Below are positions 51,651 to 64,000 of a stretch of DNA of 64,000 bases, piece after piece; the stretch's first letter is position 1; each line of letters opens with the position of its first letter. Source of the DNA: Promerops cafer (lineage: Eukaryota; Chordata; Aves; Passeriformes; Nectariniidae); assembly GCA_013398275.1 (NCBI GenBank), contig VZSE01011607.1, forward strand, positions 1 to 64,000. The letters are read 5' to 3'. The notes beneath the pieces were generated by a model. The model was not told where the DNA came from, made no database searches, and saw only the letters and a list, made by a program, of their open reading frames with translations. The translations under genes and the position numbers were made by a program.

Positions 51651-53271
51651 TGGAATAGAATTTCTTATACATATTTACATATATGTAAATAAACTTATCA
51701 AAGTACTTTTGATATATGTAGGTAGACCTGTACTGACTATATATCTGCATTGCTTTCAGCATAGGCATGCACAAATTCTGAGCTTGGAACTCTGAATTTT
51801 ACCATAATTTAAATTGTAAATATTAAAAAACCCACATACAACTATGAAAAAAATCTCCAGCAAGTTTTGCAATTAAAATCTGTTGCCAATTAGATGTGTG
51901 GGACACTAAAAGAAAAAAAAAGGAGCTACAGAAAAGAGATTTGCAAAATGTTTTCTAAACCACAAAAAACAGTTAATGTAGTAGGCAGGAAAAGGTGGAT
52001 TTGCTGTATTGGAAGTAAAAAATCAGTCAGTTGTAAGGAAATTACAGTAGTTCTGGTCTCAGATGGGTTTTTAGTAAGTTCACAATGTACTGTACACAGG
52101 TCAATTCTATTCTTACCCTAGATATTCTTAAAAGACCAGAAGTACTAACCTGAAAGAGTGAAAATGTTTGCTACCATAATGCAATAAAATTATTGTAGTA
52201 ACAACACAACCAACAAATCACATTATATAGGATTTATTTCTTTACTTTTGTGTAGGTGATTGATGATGTGTTGGTGTACACAGAGTACCTACAACTTTTG
52301 CAGTCTCTATATCTTCACTCTGCTCAATCAGCTAGGTGATGAGACATGAATTTTTAGTGGCTGTGAAACAATGGTCTGTGGTCAGACTGTAGGATTGGCT
52401 ACTTCTGTTACAGTTTGGACACTAAAAAAGCCCAAAAAAACTAGACAAAAACATGCTGAGAAGAACAAAGTAAAATATTTACTGCTGGCTGTTAAAATAC
52501 ATCCTTCAAGTTAAGGCTAATGTGCTTTCCAATATAGGAACATTACCAAGGGGTCAGCATTACAGCATTAAAATTTTAGAAACCAGGACTCTCAGGAGCA
52601 GTCCATGGTCTTACAAGCAAAGGAACACAAATAGAGTGATGGAGCCACTGAACCACAAACAGTAGTTTTTAAGTGAAAAGTCATGCAAAGGTACAAGGGC
52701 CTCAGGTCTCTGGTGTAACAGGTACATCTATGTCTGCCTATCAGCTCACTCAAGTGCTATTAAAGGCCAACCAATCCATCTGAGTGGGCCCATTTGCTCC
52801 TTGCAGGTACAAATGGCTATTTGCTGTACATATGCGATTACACACTCACTTCCTTTGCCCTATGCTAACAGCATGTAAAACAAAAAAGTGCCATTTTATG
52901 TACACAAAGGCACTTATCTGGGGCCCTTGGGCTCTGAATACAAAGCACTCTGAATAGATTGATGGTACTGCGGTGGGGACAAACAGGAAATGGACAACTG
53001 TATTTCCCAGGTTAATAGCGTAATGATTCTCTATTACTAAAAAAACTTGTGCACTTCACCACCTTTTGCTACTGATTTTTCCAGAGTAGAAAGATATGCA
53101 ATAATGGAAAGCAGACAGATTCTATTCAGGCAAAGGATATCAAGACAGTAAGAAGTGTTGGTGAGTGATTCTGGACTTCTGATCTGATTGCTGTTACATC
53201 TTTGCAGTTTGTGCTACTGGTGACTGAAATGTACCAATGCACAATATTTTTTTTATTTGTCTGATTTTTCT

Positions 53272-53370
53272 TGTTGTGGGGGTTTTTTTGTGGGTTTGTG
53301 TTTTTTTTTTGTTTGTTTTTGTTTTTTTGTTTAGGGTTTTTTTTTGTTTGGCTTGTTTTGTTTGTTTTTG
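53272..53370. repeat. T/G-rich low-complexity tract
   Basis: TTTTTG, TGGG and TTTG units with T runs of up to ten. In the BNC2 transcript it is an A/C-rich tract. It has no coding content. Confidence 0.88.
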
Positions 53371-55804
53371 CTTAGCTTAGAATATAATACAATACATGAA
53401 ACCTTTCTAGAAAAGGCTGGATTATATCCAGAGTTTCCAGTTCCTTAAAAAATACACTTAAATGTAATTAGAAAATGCTTAGGTGACACATACACTGGAT
53501 AGAGTATTTCATCCACAAACCTCCAGAGACTTGCCACTAAATTGCATGCACCATAGCAGGTGCAGTACATTTTACTGCTTGTATCAGCTCAGATCCCTGG
53601 TGAAAACTACAGGAAAGCAACTAATTTAAAAAAAATAAAAAATAAAAACTCCCACACAATAATGCCTACACTTTTTTTCCTGGTTATCTCCTGCAAACAC
53701 ATAGTACTTTTCTCTTCAGAATATTAATTCTGCACAGAAGAACATCAGGACAGTTAAAGTGTCACTACACCCAACAAATATGACTTGTGCTAAGATTCAG
53801 ACGACACTTTTCAAAGAATGAGGCATTTATAGACCTTGCAACACAGACAGATTTTTTTCTCATCCTCCCTCAAATGCATTTGTTACATAAATGAAATACC
53901 AGTGTGAGAGGTACTTTTAGAAATATCTGCGTATCCTTGCCATAAACACCAAAACTATCTCCCTACCAGGCAATATTGAAAAGACTAGGAATATAAGCTC
54001 ATAATTTGTGGTTTTTATTGTCCCTTGGTGACTCATACTCCAAACACCCAGGTAGTTCTCAGCATTTTGAAATTTGGCTTTGTGTTAAATTTTGAATAAT
54101 ATCTACCATTTTACACCTCAGAGCTCAGAGAAGGCAGCACGGTAGTTGGTGTACAGATGTGACAGAATGTTTTTATTCTAGAAAAAAGCTCCCTGTTTTT
54201 GACACACTGGAAAATGTACAGCCAGAGAATGCTTGAGGCGAAGATGCCACACCAGCCTTACATCTGTCTGCTTTCATTTGTCTACAACTGTGCTTATAGA
54301 TAAAACATGCCTTCCAGATGTCATCACAAGCAGTGTTCATATGCTGACTTCACTGAGATACTATTGTTTGCTGCCAGCATAACAGAGTTGTAAAACTAAA
54401 ATATTTAAACTCTGCACTACTCAACACAACTTTGAATGTCACACAGGATCTTATTTCAGGATTAATTAATGTACACCCCAATAAAATAATCATGTGTTTG
54501 AAAAACCAGAGTTAGCTGGCATATACAGTATGCTGCCCTTTTTTCTTCTTTTCTTTGTCTTTTAAAGACACAGTTTGTGTTCCAGGAAGTACAGTAGAGG
54601 TAAAGAAGTTGCCCACAAAGGAGAAAAACATATACCCCCAATATGTTTGAAATGGGTGACTACATCTCTATAGCGTGACAACGTTCTGTATCTTACACAT
54701 ATTATAAACTCTCCAGATTTTTTGGAAGGATTATGACTGAAAACTAGGAGTTATACTTCAGAGGAATATCTTCATCTACAGTGGTTGAAATTAAACCTAT
54801 ACAGTTAAATATATACATCAAATGTAAATATTTATCTATATATTAAATATAGAGAATTAATTTTTTTCCTTTATCATGTCTTGTGAACACTTCACCATCA
54901 TTAATTACTTGCAATCACAACTTTTTGAAAGATTTCCCTGGGTGGTCATTCTGTTAACAGAACTTCTATTCAACTACACTAGTTCTAAGTTAAAACAGCA
55001 TTAATTAAAAATTCACAGCTTTACATCCATGTAACTCCTCATAGATAAGAAACAGAAATTTTCCTCCACAAAGATTTCTGTGCTCTTGTCCAAAATCTTT
55101 AAACTGTTGAGTAATTTCTTTTGCGTAGTTTGAAGACAACTTGAGAAACTAAATTTTTACCACTGAAAATACCTGTTTCACTTTCAGACATTTCTTGCTA
55201 CTAATGAAATAATGACCTGGGTATCTTAAAATGTTTCATTTCGTGACTTATGGGAAAATTATTATGCTGATCATGATATGCAATATTACTGTCATTCCAT
55301 AATGAAAATGATCAGATATCTCTATAATAACAGGTTAAATATTTGAAAATTTTGAGTTATTAACTCTAAGAGAAGTATGGCATGTTTGCAAAAAAATCAC
55401 ATGAAGTTTGTAAACTCTCCAGAAGAAATTGTTTTGGAAGAGACTTCATTTCTAAAGAGTGGATTTCAACAAAAAGAGGACTGTAAAATTTATTTGACTG
55501 TACATCTTGAAGGGGTCTTAAAATTTCTGCCAGCCTTTGCTCAGGTTGGAAGAGACTGCATTTTCAACTTGGTGGACTCCACAGAGAATATTTTCAGTTC
55601 CCCCTAATTTTTATGAGACAAATATTTTTATTCTAGGAATTTATATATTATTCCAACACACTTTTTGTGTGCTCAAACGCTTGTCTACTGAGGGAAGCTA
55701 TAGAGTGATATTTACCTAGTAAATTTGTATTGTACATTTGCACATGATCTACTGAAGGGTGAACACAGCCACATGGCTTATCACTCATTTCAATTAGCAT
55801 TAAA

Positions 55805-55841
<37 letters not shown>

Positions 55842-55845
55842 TTTT
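55805..55845. repeat. (TTTTC)n followed by poly(T)
   Basis: Four TTTTC units run into about twenty T on the plus strand. The layout resembles a degenerate A-tail on the minus strand, but no retroposed body is recognisable beside it. Confidence 0.88.
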
Positions 55846-58800
55846 AAGGTCCTGTCAAGAAAACCAAACCCTAAACTAGCAATTTGGTCAAGCAGTAGAA
55901 AGCAATTGAGAGTTCACCAATTTCTATCAACAAAACTTAAAGAAATCTATAGAAAAAAATCAACGTTGCTAAAACAAAATTATGTGGGAAATTTCATCTG
56001 TTTTCATTGGTGCTGTTAAAGGATTGTGTTCACAATGCTAAAAGCATACGCAAGTCAATACTTCCCAGTTTATTTTTTATTGGAAATTAATCTAAATACA
56101 AATATTTGAGAGTGAAGACTCTAAGACTGGATGCTAGGATGCAGAACTCCATGTATATTGCAGAACTCTGTATTCATCCACTAACAGTGAGAAACATCCT
56201 ACTATTTGTTATCCACGTGTACTTCAGAAGAACCCAGGGCACACAGCCCTCATTCTATCACGAACGGTAGAGCTGATTCAGTTAATTGTCAGTTAAATAT
56301 CTTACAGCTATTTTATTTAACTACTTAAAAAAAATTATACTGTGGTTCATACAGTAAGCTACCAAGTAGTTTTCAGGAATCTCAATAATTTCCAACTCCT
56401 TAGTTTCCTAACTTGGTAATTGCCATTTTATGGAAAGAAAACATATATTTTCTTGTGTTTATAAATATACACATGCACACACACCCATACATAGATGTAT
56501 TTCCTGTATTACAAGAGTTGGAAAAGAGACTATTTGTAAATAATCTGCAAATGTCTTCACCTTTTCTTGCAATAGATAAGTCCTATTTAAAGATATTGTA
56601 TTGAACTTCCTCTACATTTCAGGGTAAAATCTTTATAGTTACCAAAGAATGTTTACTTCTCTTTCAAAATCTTCGCATGGTGCTTTTGAGCCAATAGATC
56701 AGAACCAGATACACTGGTCCCAGGTCATCTCTCACAATTTTCTTCAAGAAAGAAACTCCACATTGTACTCTTAAGCAGCAGTAAATATACACATCTGATT
56801 AGGGAAAGTAGTAACAGAAGAACTTAAGGAGCTTTCAGAGGGATAGACCTACATTATGCTTTACAACACCTGCTACCTATTCTCCCCAGCTAACGGTTTT
56901 CAAATTTTGCTTTTAGGGAGTAATAACAATCTAAATTAGGAGCTCTGTAATTTGCCCTCTTTAAAGCTCAATTTTAATGTCATTCTTCAAAACTTAAAAA
57001 ATGTCAGCACTGTCAACAAGCTTTACTGTAGTAGCAACAGCATTTGGTCCAGAGAACATATTCTGCTTCATTTGCAAGGACAAAGAAATACCCAGTTGAC
57101 CTGAGAATTGCCACAAGGAATTTGACAAGAATCTGGGCAAGTTAAGTTACCATCTATACAGCTGCTACTGAAAAGAATGAAGGGACATACCTATCAAGAA
57201 CTACTAAAATGCTTGTCTCAAGATTATTATAAATGATATGGAAGAAAACCATAAAAAATCCCATAAAGGGCCTTAATTTAGGGATCTAACCCTCACAAAC
57301 AGTGAACAGGACTTTATCTCTGAACTATCTAAATCACTTTCAAAAATGAAATTCAAGCTCCCACTTACATCTTTTAGAAAAAATAAAAGGGCTCATTTGC
57401 ATAACCATCCACAAAAGCTCTCATCCAGAACTTGCAGATTGTACTTGTGAATTAAAAATTGAAGGGCAAAAATTTCTATAGTTTTTAGGCTAAAATTACT
57501 TCTTTCAATAGAAAGAAAAGAGAGAAAGAGAGACAGGGTAAATCTGAGAACTCTGGAAAGAAATTCCTACTTTTCAGACTGACTCACAGAGCAGAAATAC
57601 TTACGCTCAGATGTTGACTGCAAGCCGCACTTATGCTTTTTGTCATTGGCTCTTTATCTATGTGATATTGGTTTCTTCTGTTATCACTCCTAATTAAGAA
57701 TCCACCCATTTTCCCCTATTATTTCACTGGGAACATTTGCCCTGCTGAGACAATCTTGTTTCTGGGAGCCCTGATGCAATACCACCCCTACCCATGTCTA
57801 CTGGTGCTCCCTCTGGTCTGTGAAAGCAAATCCATTGTTCCTGTAAGATTTCTGAACTAAAAATATTGTGGTTACACTTACAATACCTGTTTCATCCCGT
57901 CAGAAGCCTAATGTATTCACAGACTGCCTTGACTTACAGTTTCTAATGCTTTATCTAACGGCTTGTAAATCTGTCACACCCTTGATAACCTGTGCTCTTC
58001 TGTGAATGACTGCCTGTAAAAATACAAAAGTTCTGCAGCTGTAGTGAAATAATTTGTAGAAGGCAAAGTCCATGCTGGAGCCACAATGTCTTTTCCCTGC
58101 ACATTGCCTGAAACGTTCATATCTTTTCTGGAGATGATTTTGCTTAAGCCCTTTGAAAATAAATCATTCTCAAAAGCACTCAAGATTTCCCTGAAGACTT
58201 TGTAAGGCTTCCTGCTTCATAGGTTTCCATTCCTTTGCTGTAAGGCTAATGCATTTTAGGGATGTTTGTTCTGATGCAAAGCTAACTTACGAGTAAAAAT
58301 AAACTACCAGCATTTATAATGCTGTTGGAAGGCGAAGAATGCCAAATGCTAAACTTAAATTACCAGAGTTGGTAGTCATTCCTTAATAACCTTCTCTTTA
58401 GACAGCTTTTTGTGTCTCAGAGGAAAAGACATTTAGTAGGAGTATAATGATGAACATTCCATCACTTAAAAAAACCAGCAAAATCCCCAAACCTGCAATA
58501 GCCTTAGATGAAGAAAAAAATAATAATTTTATGGGAGAAGATGATGGCAATCCACTTCCAGTTTGATGCATGAAACTAGAGGTGAATCATTGCCATTATT
58601 ACTCACGTGAGCTGTATGTTTATTACTCATAAGCCATCCTGTTTACCCTTCTGTGAACACTAGGAGCTACACTTAGCTTCTTTCAGATATGCCTGTCTAC
58701 ACAAAGATTTTACTAGTGTTCACATAAATAAGTATTTACAAAAAAACCAGCAAACCAAACAAAAAAAAACTCACAAAGCAATGTCTAGGAAAAAAATCCC

Positions 58801-61800
58801 CACTTTTGCGCAGAATATTTAACCTGCAAGATCAGCAACTTCCTGATTAAAGAACACATCGTTATTTTAGCATATATTTACTTATGTAAAATAGTTATTT
58901 GATTTTAAATTTTGCTCAGCAGACAGGGAATTCATGGTGAAGTACTAGTATTTCACAGTGCACACAGAACTTCAAAAAGAATTCTGTTTTAGACATGTGT
59001 TGGAGCACAATTTCATTAAAGAAACCCCACACAATTTAACAATTCAGAAATTCTCATACATGTTTTATAAAAATGTATGAGAGGCCTAAAAACCATGGAG
59101 AGTCATAACTTCGAGTTGGCTCATTTGTTTCCGTTTTATTACAGTACTACATGGTGGGTATCAGATTCTTCACAGAGAAAAGCATATTAAATCTTTATTC
59201 TAATCTGTTTTAGCAGAACTATATTATGGCTTAATACTATTTTTTCTGACTGATAAAATATAATTTAAATAAGACCAAAGAGAGCTCTGAAACCCAACAG
59301 AGACCTATCCTGAAAAAAAACCACCGCAAGTATTACTTCGAGCTATCTTGAAGAACAGTTGTGCTTTATTGATAGGTGGGCACTATATTCTACTTATTTA
59401 TTGTTCTCTAGCTGAATTCACTTCTTGCTGAAGGCCACCACACAACTATAACATGCATTGTGTATATTGATATTCTTCATTTTTGACAGACTAGTCTTTT
59501 GTTTGGGGCCTGTAATGAGGATATTGACAACTTCACAAAAACTTGTCTGCAGCTGCTTGAGTATATCCTAGTAGCAAGTTAAACGGCTGGGGCATGAGAA
59601 AGGGAAATAATCTGACCAAATTATAGCCTTATACTATACCCTAGATATAGCCAAAATTAATTCCAGTTCTGTGTACCCCCTGCCATGACATCATCTAATC
59701 CTTCTAGCTGTGGGAAGGTCGCGAGCATGGAGCACCAACATTTCTCAGGCCTTGTCTCCTTTTCAGTGAGATCAGAACTGATTTGCATATATACTTCTGC
59801 TCTCCTCGGTAAAACAGGAAATTTGTGTATTGAAGGACATGTCTGTCCCAAATGACTTAATGAAAATGGGAACTACTTCCCCATATATGTGGGAAACAAA
59901 TGTGTGTGAAACAAAATGACAAAACAACATACAGACATGTGCTTTCCGCTGCCTGTAGTATCTCATTGCTTGTCCAGGTCCTACAGATATTTCCTCTCCA
60001 AAAATTGATACATCTTCTTAAGCTCTTCTGGTAGTTGTGGAGACAGGAAGAACTTAAAAGGAGAGGAAAATAAGGGCTTAGGCTAAGTCAACTTCTGCAG
60101 AATGCAGATCTCTTTCTAATCAGTGTGGAAAAGCCACAGCATCTGCTGTGAATCAGTTTCCTTTTCTAATACATTGAAATAAATACCTGACATTGCTCAA
60201 GATTGTTTTTCCTGTCATCTTTTTTGATTTCATTTCATTCATTTATTTTTCTAATTTACTGATTGCTATACACGGTCCATTTGGCTGTTTTGGGGTACGC
60301 TTTACAGTCTAAAATCTTCACTCCAAATCTTATTAAAGTCTCATTTGCTCTGTCATCCAATATTCTCACTATAGCTCAGCTACAATATTCTTCTTTAATT
60401 TAACTGCGTGTTTTGGTCTATAGAGCCACCTGCAATCTGCCCTTTTTGCATGGAATCAGAAACCAGACATAAACTATCCCCTCACGTGTTTTAAGTTCAA
60501 AGAAATTCATCCTGGCCTAGACTGCAAAAAGCAAAAAAAAATTACGAACCCCTCAAAAGTCACAATTATTGATCAAAAGTAAGTATACAAAATAAATGCA
60601 AGATTCATATTTAATTGTTTACTGAAATATGACAGTCTTAAGACTTGTGGGAGAAGAGAGTAGGTCGAAGAGGGTTTTCTCAGGCATTCCAGGTTTAAAA
60701 TAATAGCATTACCATACAGCATTGTCTAAGGATTTAATGTCACTGTGCAGGTTTACTCCACAAGAGCTTCAGAATTTCCCAGGAGAATATGGTAAATCTT
60801 AGCTCAAGTCAACTTTCAGGCAAATTTGGACAGACCTAGGTATCTATTACTACCAGCAAGCATAAAGAATGCTGTTATTTGAATAACCCAAAGTAATTCA
60901 CTGCACCATTGAGCATGACAACAGTCTTCCTTTGGATGGCTCTTTTTTATTGTTGCTGTTTAAACCTCTAAAACAGCTGCAAAATCATGAAATTAAATTA
61001 ATTCATTAAATCCTTTTCAACATTTTTTTTCCCAGTTAAAATTCCCATGGAAGGTTAAAATTCCCACCAAACGATGCCATTCTGTCTAGTTCAAGACTTG
61101 TGGGAGCACAAAATTAGGTGGGAGAAACTTGGGAAAGTTATAGTTTAGAATTTTCTCCCCATTTCTCTGAAGTAAAAAAAGTTTTAAAGAAAGGACTTAG
61201 AAATCCCTACTAGTCTTTAGCTACACTGCTAAGGGAAATCTGGGGCTCTGGAAGGAATTTATTAGGACTACAAAAAAAGCCCTATCATCATTAACCAAAA
61301 CAACCTTAGAGAAATCAGGCTGTTACATAACTGGAGGCACCTAACTCACGTGATCGCCGTTGTCTCTCCACAATTTACACAGTCAAAGCTTCAGCTGTAG
61401 CATCTGTTAGGTGTCTAAAGTGAGCAATGTGAACATCCCATGACTCACCATCACAGCCATTTAATTTCACTGGAATTTGGTTGCTTAATTCCTTTGAAAT
61501 CTTTCAAAAATCCAATTTTAAGTTCTCTAATTGGCCAGATGGGCATGATAATTCTCCGCGTTTTATTAGAACTTTGTGGAGTACACTCTGGCAGTCCTTC
61601 CAGAAGACACAGGATTATTGATATCTCTTTCTAAATTAAAGCAAAACTTGGTAAAATGAGGGTGAGAAGGTCTTACATACAGCACTGGCATGCAGGCAGG
61701 CCATTCACACTCTAGGTAACAAAGTCAGAATTTTCTGTTCTGCCATGTTTTCAGATATAGTATATTTAAAGCCTTAATTAAAAAACCTAAAATGAAAAAC

Positions 61801-64000
61801 CCCTCAAATACCACAATTTTGCTCACTGTACCAGCCAAGAGAAGGGAATAATTATTAAGGCATGAGAGGGACCAGAAGCATCACACTGAGAGTAAGTCAG
61901 TCCCTAAAAATGCATTTTTCCTTACTTCCGTACTTACAGTTTTCTTGACAGAAGAAAACATTTGCAAATAGAAAAAGACACCTTCACGTGTGAGAAATAT
62001 ATTGATTCTCAAAAGAAAAAAATTTTAGTGTGAAATTACTCAACTGCCTATATAACCACTTCCCCTCTGTGGCTTGAATGCAGTAACCCAAAAACAACAG
62101 GTTGTTTATATACACTGTCCAAAGTAAAGAAAAATATGTATTTTAAATGTTTTTTTTTCTCTCCTACAGACTAATTTTTTTGTACCACTCAATTTGTAAC
62201 TTCTACCAACTCCATCATTTTATCATGTATTTACAGGCAACCACAGTGTCTCCCCCATCATTTTGCAAGACAGTTACTCTTCATCACAAATTTATTAGGG
62301 AAAGAGCTTGATTGCTGGCTTCTACCAGTGGAAATATAAGTCCTGCAGGATGCTTGAAAAGCTGCTGTCACCAATTGCAAAGGTTATGGTGATGAAGCTG
62401 AGACAAAAGCACAATTATTAATACATTCTGTGCTCGGAAGGATCCACTGTAGTTTGCTAATCTGGCATTCCTCACAATAGAGCCCATTTCTCTCATGGTT
62501 TACCCAGAGGAAGGAGATGGTATTCTCCAGGCTCAAGGCAAAATGCATGGGTAGTTACAAAATGGCAGCAAAAAAATGGGAAATTCAGTAGAAAAATAAA
62601 GTCATCTTAGGCAGATGTAGTATGTGTTTTTAACTTTGCACCTCCACAGTCAAAAAAAAAAAAAACTCTCAAACTTAAAATCTTGTCACCAGAATAGTTA
62701 ATGAAATACATATCCATCATCCTTTTCCAAAGGAATTTTAAAAACACAATACAACACACCAATGACAAAAAAGATGGGCAGTCACCTTCTTGATATTTAC
62801 ATGACCCCCTGAGCAATATTGATATGGGAATCTTATCACAATACAGATAAATCCCTTTAGTAGCCAGTAAATTATATATGCACAAGTTTGTAACATTTGT
62901 ATTGGTAATATATTATACATCATTTGTACAGAATATAACAATATATAATTTCTATCATCCTCAAAATTAGCAAATGGGTAATTTAGTAATGCATTTTGCC
63001 ATTGGAATGATGTGTCTGTATATACATCAACATAGTAGTCTTTATAAATATTTATGTGTCATTATCAAATAAACTGCCCAATCTATGTGCCAATAATATG
63101 TTCTATAGTTTTTAATATGTCAACAAGCCCACGAAATACATTTAGAATGAATCTTATTAATTTCCATGGGTTTTATCTAGAAAGAGAATTCAACAGTTTC
63201 AAGCTGAGCTCTCAAGAAAGGGATCTCAAGAAGATTCAATTAGGAAGCATAGAAAGAACTTTTCCAATAGCCTATGAATTGAAAAGCCCCTTTAGTTTTT
63301 CTGAACACTTCTCTAAATAAGGGCAAATGCCATATGCAAACCCAACCACATTTCTGATTAATAATTTTGTGCCAAATTTAGAAAAGGTATCTCTGGGAAG
63401 CAAAACTTCCCACACTTTGAAAAATCACACCTCCAACATAATACAAAAAAGATCTTATCCTTCTGAGTAAAGTAGGAAAATCTGAAAAGGAATTCGCACT
63501 CTTTTTGCTGCCTTAGTCACATTTCACAGAAAAAAACTCACTACTGAATTTCAGATCAAGAGTTACCAAAAATGAGCTGAAGAGGTGAAGATTCTCATGT
63601 CTTTGGCCTCCATCATGAACAGACATCTTCAGAGGTAGATTGTTATGCCACTTTAAAATTCAGGATCTCTGAACTCAGTAAGTAATACTGGAATTAACTG
63701 CTACTAACAGACACACACTTAACACACATCAGCATATTTTCAAGACTGAAAATATTTTGGCTTTCCAGCTTTAATTTTCCTGAAAATTTGCTGATTTCCA
63801 TCAGAGAAGGAGACGCTGAAACACAATGGAACACGATCAACCTATTGGAATATTATCCATCTATTGGAACTACAATTGTTCTTGAAATCTCATACGATAT
63901 ACAGTATAAAGAATCTCAGTTCAAATAATGGCTAATTCATCAAGTAAAAAAATCCCCGTTTTCTGGAGTTCCCTTTTTATACATATAACAATCACAGTGT

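Larger units (their letters stand above)
23579..64000 (-). other. BNC2: BNC2 intron upstream of the large exon (partial, over 40 kb)
   Basis: Everything from 23579 to the window end appears to be one BNC2 intron, transcribed on the minus strand. I looked for the conserved upstream exon, whose protein should end near the DYVRGYILQ-type motif followed by a donor. I did not find it, so the intron probably extends past 64000. Apart from the listed repeats it is AT-rich unique sequence. Repeat-poor stretches worth noting are 29640-29850 (CpG-rich for this intron), 33215-33560, 45055-45270, 48590-48730, 58540-58640 and 62265-62490. I see no gene in 24250-29280, 31160-36300, 37490-41020, 41160-50680, 51700-53260 or 55850-64000. 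Confidence 0.85.

Noticed and set aside
55540..55590. GGTTGGAAGAGACTGC, similar to the start of a CR1 3' end on the other strand
   Set aside because: The match is short, and the following bases do not continue as CR1. No terminal repeat is present.
23579..64000. The upstream BNC2 exon encoding the segment before Asp-Ala-Ala-Gly
   Set aside because: I looked on the minus strand for the expected protein ending and a phase-0 donor and saw no match, so it is probably beyond the window. A translated search with another bird's BNC2 protein would settle this.
1..64000. CRISPR arrays, operons, prophage or other bacterial systems, and tRNA or rRNA genes
   Set aside because: The window is vertebrate intron and exon sequence. 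I saw no regularly spaced direct repeats with unique spacers, and no cloverleaf-type gene. A tRNA scan was not possible here.

Overview
The window is a piece of a bird genome. It carries the 3' part of one protein-coding gene on the minus strand, the zinc-finger transcription factor basonuclin 2 (BNC2), inside two very long AT-rich introns. I call it avian for three reasons: there are two 5'-truncated CR1 (chicken-repeat-1) LINE copies; there is a solo-LTR-like element of a type I know from many bird genomes; and the BNC2 protein is almost the amniote consensus. BNC2 lies on human 9p, which is syntenic with the bird Z chromosome, so a Z-linked location is likely but is an inference.

Layout, in gene direction (high to low coordinates). 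64000-23579 is the 3' part of the intron before the large exon. 23578-21612 is the large penultimate exon (1967 nt, phase 0 in, two bases of a split codon out). 21611-743 is a 20.9-kb intron. 742-82 is the coding part of the last exon, ending in a TAG stop. 81-1 is the start of the 3' UTR, which runs off the window. I number residues within this 875-residue C-terminal fragment. The N-terminal part (roughly 220 residues, by comparison with the about 1,100-residue vertebrate protein) must be encoded beyond 64000.

The two exons hold all three paired C2H2 zinc-finger modules of basonuclin, the nuclear localisation signal, an acidic stretch and a serine-rich stripe. The splice junction cuts through the second finger of pair 2: its cysteines are in one exon and its histidines are 21 kb away in the next.

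The introns contain CR1 at 36310-37483 (plus strand) and 50688-51650 (minus strand), an LTR at 30672-31159 (minus strand, same sense as BNC2), many simple repeats and homopurine tracts, and one 4-base assembly gap at 12539-12542. Several repeat-free stretches rich in homeodomain-type TAAT motifs look like conserved non-coding elements. There is also one weak candidate for an alternative or poison exon near 26254-26342. I found no second gene, RNA gene or novel system. The most useful leads are the candidate regulatory elements, the possible cryptic exon and the sense-oriented LTR.
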